DNA from: Halomonas meridiana
Lineage (GTDB): Bacteria; Pseudomonadota; Gammaproteobacteria; Pseudomonadales; Halomonadaceae
DNA: 64,000 nucleotides
Assembly (NCBI RefSeq): GCF_009846525.1
Contig: NZ_CP024621.1
Coordinates: forward strand, 3,100,001 to 3,164,000
Direction of reading: 5' to 3'
Both the position numbers and the translations under genes were made by a program. How positions within the stretch are numbered: position 1 is the first letter of the stretch; each line of letters starts with the position of its first letter. Of this stretch, positions 59,086 to 64,000 are shown piece by piece. Below the pieces are notes generated by a model. It saw only the letters and a program-made list of their open reading frames with translations, did no database searches and was not told the DNA's origin.

Positions 59086-59907
59086 ATGAACGATGCGCTG
59101 AAGTCACTGGTCAGCTTGTTAGAGCTTGAAACCCTTGAAGAGACGCTCTTTCGCGGCCAGAGCCAAGATTTGGGCTTTCCTCAACTGTATGGCGGCCAAG
59201 TATTGGGCCAAGCGCTGGCCGCAGCGGCGCGCACGGTGCCGGATGAGCGCCGCCCGCACTCCCAGCACGGTTATTTTTTGCGCCCAGGCGACCCGCACCG
59301 CCCGGTGGTGTATCAGGTCGATACCATCCGCGATGGCGGCAGTTTTACCACCCGGCGGGTGACCGCTATTCAGAAAGGGCGACCGATTTTCTTCTGCAGC
59401 GCCTCTTTCCAAAGTGCTGAAGAGAGCATCAATCATCAGCGGGCCATGCCACAAGTGCCCACGCCGGAAGCGCTTATAGAGAGCGGCGATGCCAAACACG
59501 CGCGCTTCCCCGGCCACCCTATCGAGTTTTTGCACTTGAAGGATAACCCGGACAGCGCGTCACCGGCGGGGCAGTGTCTGTGGTTCCGCTTTGCTGGTGG
59601 GCCGCTACCGGACGACCCGGCGCTGCATCGTCACCTGCTCTCGTATGCATCGGATTTCAACCTGCTGACCACCGGCCTGATTCCTCACGGCATCAAGTAC
59701 ACCGACCCGAAACTGCGCATCGCCAGTCTCGACCATGCCATTTGGCTGCACGAAGATACGCGGCTAGACGAGTGGCTGCTCTACGCCATCGACTCCCCCT
59801 GGACCGGCGGCGCACGGGGCTTGGCGAGGGGTCACATCTATCGCCGCGATGGGCGTTTGGTGGCCTCGACGGCGCAGGAGGGATTGGTACGCTATCCGCA
59901 GTCTTGA
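59086..59907 (+). CDS. tesB: Acyl-CoA thioesterase II
   Basis: This 273-residue double hot-dog thioesterase hydrolyses medium/long-chain acyl-CoA. Conserved blocks are ETLFRGQSQDLGFPQLYGGQVLGQALAAA, FLRPGDPHRPVVYQVD, ASLDHAIWLHEDTRLDEWLLY and RGLARGHIYRRDGRLVAST. ATG at 59086 follows AAGGA; the frame is open for 17 more codons upstream without homology. It is a single-gene unit between tadA (minus) and the palindromic element. Confidence 0.93.
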   Translation: MNDALKSLVSLLELETLEETLFRGQSQDLGFPQLYGGQVLGQALAAAARTVPDERRPHSQHGYFLRPGDPHRPVVYQVDTIRDGGSFTTRRVTAIQKGRPIFFCSASFQSAEESINHQRAMPQVPTPEALIESGDAKHARFPGHPIEFLHLKDNPDSASPAGQCLWFRFAGGPLPDDPALHRHLLSYASDFNLLTTGLIPHGIKYTDPKLRIASLDHAIWLHEDTRLDEWLLYAIDSPWTGGARGLARGHIYRRDGRLVASTAQEGLVRYPQS

Positions 59908-59936
59908 ACCTCTGCTTTGAACACCCCTAAAAACAG

Positions 59937-59961
59937 CAACGCCCGCAGTAAGCGGGCGTTG
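59937..59961. terminator. Hairpin after tesB
   Basis: A perfect 10-bp stem (CAACGCCCGC at 59937-59946, GCGGGCGTTG at 59952-59961, loop AGTAA) lies 30 bases after tesB. The T tract is on the minus-strand side (GCTGTTTTTAGG), so as a terminator it fits minus-strand transcription better, possibly read-through from maeB. Confidence 0.55.
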
Positions 59962-59987
59962 TAAAATACCGGTCAGCACAACCCTAG

Positions 59988-60101
59988 ACGGGGGCGCTGT
60001 AAACCCGTCCTTGGGCGCTACTTTCGCCATCTGACCGCCATGGATGGTGGAAATGCCGAAATTGCAGGGAGCATTTTTCGGCCATGGCGAAAGACCCCCG
60101 T
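59988..60101. repeat. Long imperfect palindromic intergenic element (REP/MITE-like)
   Basis: Three nested features fold together: ACGGGGG (59988-59994) with CCCCCGT (60095-60101), and CTTTCGCCAT (60021-60030) with ATGGCGAAAG (60084-60093), around an inner AT-rich arm. No ORF fits. It lies between tesB and maeB. I have an impression that similar elements recur in Halomonas intergenic spaces, but no second copy was seen in this window. Confidence 0.55.
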
Positions 60102-60134
60102 TACGGGCTGTCCTGACCTAAGTGGCCTTGTTAA

Positions 60135-61406
60135 TTACCCACCATACACGTCATTAATGGTTTTCAGCGGGTAGTGAGCCGGATACGGCTTGCGGGCCAC
60201 GCCAGAGTCGACCGCCGCTTGGGCCACTGCTGATGACACACGCGCCAGCAGGCGGATATCCACCGGGGTGGGAATGATGTAATCACGCCCAAAGCTCATC
60301 TCGGTACGCTCGTAGGCGTTCAGCACTTCCTGAGGCACCGGCTCGCGGGCCAGGTCTTTCAGCGCGTGAACGGCGGCCAACTTCATAGCTTCGTTAATGC
60401 GCGTGGCGCGTACATCCAGCGCGCCGCGGAAGATGAACGGGAAGCCCAGCACGTTGTTCACCTGGTTCGGGAAGTCCGAACGGCCAGTAGCCATGATCAC
60501 ATCTGGGCGCGCTTCGCGGGCTACGTCCGGGTGAATTTCCGGGTCGGGGTTGGTGCAGGCGAAAATCACCGGGTCAGCGGCCATTTTCTTCACCTGCTCC
60601 GCAGAGAGCAGGCCCGGGCCAGAAAGGCCGATAAACACGTCTGCCCCGTCGATGGCATCGTCCAACGTGCGCATGTCGGTATCGCGGGCAAACTCCGCCT
60701 TGTACTCGTTGATACCGTCACGGTCAGTGTGAATCACGCCGCGACGATCCAGCATGACCAGGTTCTCTTTCTTGGCACCGCAGGAGATCAGCAGACGCAT
60801 GCAGGCAATCGCCGCCGCGCCTGCGCCCATGCAGACGATTTTCACGTCTTCAATCCGCTTGCCCGCGATATCCAGCGCGTTGAGCATGCCCGCAGCGGTC
60901 ACAATTGCCGTGCCGTGCTGGTCATCGTGGAATACTGGGATGTTGCAGCGTTCAACTAGCGCCTTTTCGATCTCAAAGCACTCAGGCGCTTTGATATCTT
61001 CCAGGTTAATACCACCCCAGGTATCGGCAATGCGGGCAACGGTGTCAATAAACGCTTGCGGGCTTTCGGCGTCTACTTCGATATCAACGGAGTTAATGCC
61101 CGCAAAACACTTGAACAGCACGCCTTTGCCTTCCATGACCGGCTTGCTGGCCAGCGGGCCAAGATTGCCCAAGCCCAGAATCGCACTGCCGTCCGAAATA
61201 ACCGCGACCAGATTACCTTTGCCGGTATAACGGTACGCATTTTCCGCTTCGCGAGCGATTTCGCGAACCGGCTCGGCAACGCCTGGGCTATACGCCAGTG
61301 CCAAGTCCCGAGCGGTAGCAGTGGGCTTGGTCAACTCCACGGAAAGCTTACCGGGGATCGGTTTAGCGTGATAATCCAAAGCTGCCTGCTTGTTTGCATC
61401 CGTCAT
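60135..61406 (-). CDS. maeB: Malic enzyme, short form without phosphotransacetylase domain
   Basis: This 423-residue enzyme decarboxylates malate to pyruvate. Visible signatures are SPGVAEPVREIA, the metal/malate-binding FHDDQHGTAIVTAAGMLNAL, the nucleotide-binding VCMGAGAAAIACMRLL and IFACTNPDPEIHPDVA. It lacks the C-terminal PTA-like domain of the E. coli MaeB (about 330 extra residues). ATG at 61406 is chosen over TTG at 61412. An operator-like site at 61478-61492 resembles the aceE sites. Cofactor preference (NAD or NADP) is not decidable from sequence reading. Confidence 0.94.
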   Translation of the reverse strand: MTDANKQAALDYHAKPIPGKLSVELTKPTATARDLALAYSPGVAEPVREIAREAENAYRYTGKGNLVAVISDGSAILGLGNLGPLASKPVMEGKGVLFKCFAGINSVDIEVDAESPQAFIDTVARIADTWGGINLEDIKAPECFEIEKALVERCNIPVFHDDQHGTAIVTAAGMLNALDIAGKRIEDVKIVCMGAGAAAIACMRLLISCGAKKENLVMLDRRGVIHTDRDGINEYKAEFARDTDMRTLDDAIDGADVFIGLSGPGLLSAEQVKKMAADPVIFACTNPDPEIHPDVAREARPDVIMATGRSDFPNQVNNVLGFPFIFRGALDVRATRINEAMKLAAVHALKDLAREPVPQEVLNAYERTEMSFGRDYIIPTPVDIRLLARVSSAVAQAAVDSGVARKPYPAHYPLKTINDVYGG

Positions 61407-61477
61407 GGTCAAGGTCTCATCAGCCTAAAGTAGAAAAGTCGTATCAGAATATAGAAAAACCCTAGGCGCCTCAAGCA

Positions 61478-61492
61478 CGTAGTAAACTTACC
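61478..61492. promoter_or_regulatory. Operator-like site upstream of maeB
   Basis: CGTAGTAAACTTACC shares 11 of 15 bases with the palindrome TGTAGTAAAGCTACA upstream of aceE, and CGTAG (61478-61482) also pairs with CTACG (61492-61496) to give a longer dyad. It lies about 75 bases before the maeB start. Confidence 0.4.
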
Positions 61493-61599
61493 TACGAAAC
61501 GACCGTTTTAGCCACTTTCCCCTCCATTTCGAAACTTTTCTACGTTATTTACTGCAACTTATGCTTCACGCTATCAGCTATAAAGGTTTCCTTATTGAT

Positions 61600-61795
61600 G
61601 CAGTGCAGTATTTTTGGAAATAAATTCCAATAGAACAACAAGAGAGTTATCCACACCCACTGGGCGCAATCGCCCTGTGGAAAAGCTAACAAGAAACAAA
61701 GAGAGATTGCTTGGTCAGCGAGGAGAGATCGATGCGTCCGCTATTGGCAGCGGGAGAGAGCGGCCGACGAGGCTAACCAAAAGCGTAGCCTTTTA
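61600..61795 (+). ncRNA. Candidate structured small RNA (unrecognised) with DnaA-box-like arms
   Basis: No good gene fits here. The plus strand offers a chain of hairpins: TTGGAA/TTCCAA (61614-61630), a compound stem formed by CCACA and GGGCG pairing with CGCCC and TGTGG (61651-61680), CCGCT/AGCGG (61738-61753), and a terminator-like AGGCTA/TAGCCT stem followed by TTT (61770-61794). The compound stem contains TTATCCACA (61647-61655) and TGTGGAAAA (61676-61684), both DnaA-box matches. Several GGA motifs occur. A 60-codon frame (61614-61796) lacks a ribosome-binding site. The RNA reading is inference. Confidence 0.3.
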
Positions 61796-61800
61796 GGGAC

Positions 61801-61829
61801 AAAAAGCCCACGCCGTGGCGTGGGCTTTT
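61801..61829. terminator. Bidirectional terminator downstream of rpmE
   Basis: A 13-bp perfect stem (61802-61814 with 61817-61829) has A4 and T4 arms, giving U tracts on both strands. On the minus strand it is the rpmE terminator, 45 bases after the stop. Confidence 0.8.
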
Positions 61830-61874
61830 GCACAGAGCACGAGACGTGCCTGCGATAGGCTGAATCCGTTAGGA

Positions 61875-62090
61875 TTAGCCGCGCTTGATAGCAGCGCCGA
61901 AACGCTTGTTGAAGCGCTCTACGCGGCCACCAGTGGTCGCTTGCTTCTGCTTACCGGTGTAGAACGGGTGGCAGTTGGAGCACACGTCCAGAGAGAAGTC
62001 CTGACCAGAAGTAGAACCGACCTGGAAGCTTGCACCGCAAGAACAGTTGGCGGTGACCGTGTTGTAATTCGGGTGGATACCTTGTTTCAT
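61875..62090 (-). CDS. rpmE: 50S ribosomal protein L31 (zinc-binding form)
   Basis: This 71-residue ribosomal protein has MKQGIHPNY at its start, the four-Cys zinc set in NCSCGASF and [13 protein letters not shown], and the basic C-terminus [11 protein letters not shown]. The Cys set marks the zinc-containing paralogue (not YkgM). ATG at 62090 follows GAGG. It is divergent from priA, the usual arrangement in gammaproteobacteria. Confidence 0.96.
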   Translation of the reverse strand: MKQGIHPNYNTVTANCSCGASFQVGSTSGQDFSLDVCSNCHPFYTGKQKQATTGGRVERFNKRFGAAIKRG

Positions 62091-62235
62091 CTTGAGCCTC
62101 ATGAGCTATATGCCGCCACCTGATCCATTGCCAGGCACCGCATACGGGTTTGAAAAAACTGCTAACCGGTTAACCGCTCCATCCGATAGATTCAGAGCGG
62201 CCGCGCATTCTAGCAAACTAATCGCCGGAGGCCAA

Positions 62236-64000
62236 TTGTCCGATCCTGTTTCTTCAACGCCCCCTACCCAGGGGCAGCCTCAAGGCGCTTTTCAGGTAGT
62301 GAAAGTGGCGCTGCCATCGCCGCTGCGCCGCCTGTTTGACTATCTACCGGCCCCGCGCGCGCCCGCCTGTGGCTGGCAGCCGGGGCTCCGGGTGCGTGTT
62401 CCGTTTGGCCGCCGAGAGGTGGTGGGCGTGGTGGTCTCCCTCGCCACCGGCAGCGAGCTCCCCCGCGCGCAGCTACGCGCTATTAGCGAGGCGTTGGATG
62501 ACGCCCCCCTGCCCAGCGACTGGCAGTGGCTGTGCCACTTTGCGGCGCGTTACTACCAGCACAGCCTGGGCGATACCCTGCAGCACGCCATGCCCGCCAG
62601 GCTGCGTCAGGGTCACCCGATGGCAGGGCGCACCCAAACCCTGTGGCTTTCTCTCCCCAACGATGAAACGGCCCTGGCGCGCGCGCCTAAACAGGCAGCG
62701 CTTTATGCGCTTCTTCGCCAGCACCCCCACGGACTTCCAGGCCGCGCCGTGAGCGCCCATGGCTTCACTCGGGACCAGCTATTAGCGCTGCAAAAGAAGG
62801 GCTTTACCGAGCCTCAAGAGATCACCCTGACTGCCGCTCAACCCACCGGCGGAAGCTTACTCGCCTCGCCGTCGCTGCCGCTCAACCGTGAACAGGCCGC
62901 TGCGCTCGCCGTGCTGCATGAAAAACTCGACGGCTACCACCCCTGTTTATTGGAAGGCGTGACCGGCAGCGGTAAGACCGAGATTTACTTACAGCTCATC
63001 GAAGCGCTCGCTGCCAAAGGAAAGCAGTCCCTGGTGCTCGTGCCCGAAATTGGCCTCACGCCACAAACGCTCGCGCGGTTCAAAAGCCGCTTTCGCGTAC
63101 CGGTGGTGGCGCTGCACTCCGGGCTTACCGACCCAGAGCGCTTGGATGTCTGGGAAGCCGCCGCCAACGGCCGTGCGCTGGTGATCATCGGCACCCGCTC
63201 GGCTATTTTCACCCCGCTGGCGAACCCTGGGGCAATCATCGTCGACGAGGAGCACGACGGCTCGTACAAACAGCACGACGGGCTGCGCTACCACGCGCGG
63301 GACCTTGCCGTTGCCAGAGCGCACTATCACGGCATTCCCCTGCTGCTGGGCAGCGCGACGCCTTCGTTTGAAAGCCTGCAGCAGGCGCTTACGGGCGCTT
63401 ACCGCCACCTGCGGCTGACCCAGCGCCCTAGCCGTCACCCGCCCGCCAAGTTAGAGCTGATCGACCTGCGTCATCAGCGCCGCCAGGGCGGGCTGCTGCC
63501 GGGGGCCATCAAAGCCATCAAAAGCACGCTTGCGGCGGGCAAGCAGGCGCTGGTATTCATCAACCGGCGCGGCTTTGCGCCGAGCCTGGCTTGTCATAGC
63601 TGCGGCTGGATGGCCGAGTGCGGCCAGTGCGATGCGCGTATGACGCTACACCGCCAGCCGCCGCTGCTGGCCTGCCACCACTGCGATAGCCGCCGAGCGC
63701 TGCCCGATGCCTGCCCAGAGTGCGGCAGCGGCGATTTGCGTGCGCTGGGTAGCGGCACGGAGCGCACCGAGGAGACGCTACAAGGGCTGTTCCCTGACAC
63801 CACCGTTCACCGTATCGACCGCGACAGCACGCGCAAAAAAGAGAGCTTCGAGCAGGTGCTCAAAGAGATTCATCGCGGCGAACCCTGCCTGCTGGTGGGC
63901 ACTCAAATGCTCGCCAAAGGCCACCACCTGCCCCACGTCACCTTGGTGGTGGTGGTCAACGCCGATGGCGGCCTCTACGCGGCGGACTTCCGCGCCCTAG
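62236..64000 (+). CDS. priA: Primosomal protein N' (replication restart helicase PriA), 5' part
   Basis: 588 codons are visible and the gene runs off the right edge. The start is a TTG at 62236, with CGGAGG 5 bases upstream; no in-frame ATG fits as well. Domains seen are the 3' DNA-binding domain (KVALPSPLRRLFDYLPAP), Walker A GVTGSGKTEIYL, DEEHDGSYKQHD (Walker B), GSATPSFES, and the zinc-binding insert CHSCGWMAECGQC and CHHCD then CPECGS. PriA reloads the replisome at stalled forks. It is divergent from rpmE. Confidence 0.95.
   Translation, partial: MSDPVSSTPPTQGQPQGAFQVVKVALPSPLRRLFDYLPAPRAPACGWQPGLRVRVPFGRREVVGVVVSLATGSELPRAQLRAISEALDDAPLPSDWQWLCHFAARYYQHSLGDTLQHAMPARLRQGHPMAGRTQTLWLSLPNDETALARAPKQAALYALLRQHPHGLPGRAVSAHGFTRDQLLALQKKGFTEPQEITLTAAQPTGGSLLASPSLPLNREQAAALAVLHEKLDGYHPCLLEGVTGSGKTEIYLQLIEALAAKGKQSLVLVPEIGLTPQTLARFKSRFRVPVVALHSGLTDPERLDVWEAAANGRALVIIGTRSAIFTPLANPGAIIVDEEHDGSYKQHDGLRYHARDLAVARAHYHGIPLLLGSATPSFESLQQALTGAYRHLRLTQRPSRHPPAKLELIDLRHQRRQGGLLPGAIKAIKSTLAAGKQALVFINRRGFAPSLACHSCGWMAECGQCDARMTLHRQPPLLACHHCDSRRALPDACPECGSGDLRALGSGTERTEETLQGLFPDTTVHRIDRDSTRKKESFEQVLKEIHRGEPCLLVGTQMLAKGHHLPHVTLVVVVNADGGLYAADFRAL

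Noticed and set aside
61647-61684. Chromosomal replication origin because of two DnaA-box matches
   Set aside because: Only two boxes are present and they form the arms of a hairpin. The neighbours are maeB, rpmE and priA, not dnaA/dnaN/rpmH/gidA, and no clear unwinding element or cluster of boxes is seen.

Overview
The window looks like part of the chromosome of a halophilic gammaproteobacterium, most probably Halomonas or a close relative in the Halomonadaceae. This rests on GC-rich coding sequence, the Pseudomonas-type order of cbb3 oxidase biogenesis genes followed by hemN and an Fnr/Anr regulator, acidic protein tails, and familiar gammaproteobacterial neighbourhoods (dapA-bamC-purC, aceE-aceF, scpA-scpB-rluB, priA facing rpmE). 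The assignment comes from reading the sequence, not from a search.

Layout. Positions 1-9830 hold the tail of the cbb3 cytochrome oxidase operon (ccoNOQP), its assembly genes (ccoG, ccoH, ccoI, ccoS and a TauE/SafE-type membrane protein), hemN behind a putative ANR box, and the oxygen sensor fnr/anr. ttcA converges on fnr with an 11-bp overlap. Positions 10804-23555 form an acetate-utilisation block: a degenerate exonuclease-like protein and a CBS/nucleotidyltransferase protein, a two-subunit sodium:solute symporter (DUF4212 plus VC_2705-type), an unknown membrane protein, a 1313-residue transporter-sensor kinase (CrbS/MxtR type), its LuxR-type partner (CrbR/ErdR type), and acs. Positions 23726-28381 carry housekeeping genes (sprT, yecA-like, cardiolipin synthase, rsmJ, tsaB, adk). 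Positions 28643-33386 encode pyruvate dehydrogenase E2 and E1. From 33788 to 44318 lie ampD, nadC, a GNAT protein, trmO, purC-bamC-dapA, bcp, perM-like, tusA, bepA and nadA. Two identical tRNA-Lys genes follow.

At 44979-48350 there is a complete, apparently recent 3372-bp ISL3-family element resembling ISPpu12. It has 24-bp imperfect terminal inverted repeats and an 8-bp target duplication. It carries cadR, a cation diffusion facilitator gene, an extra lspA and the transposase, and sits just upstream of the tRNA-Lys promoter. Beyond it come rluB, scpB, scpA, radD and purL on the minus strand. purL is broken by a one-base frameshift at a G run. The end holds mltF, tadA, tesB, a palindromic intergenic element, a short malic enzyme (maeB), a possible small-RNA region with paired DnaA-box-like arms, rpmE, and the 5' part of priA.

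How the parts work together: the left block is a microaerobic respiration module (oxidase, copper delivery, heme synthesis, oxygen sensor). The next block is an acetate switch (uptake, sensing, activation). Pyruvate dehydrogenase and malic enzyme share a similar putative operator, suggesting one central-carbon regulator. I saw no CRISPR array, prophage or defence island, and no wholly new multigene system. The most unusual items are the intact metal/lspA insertion element, the purL frameshift, the structured region at 61600-61795, the shared operator, and a terminator-like hairpin inside the start of radD.
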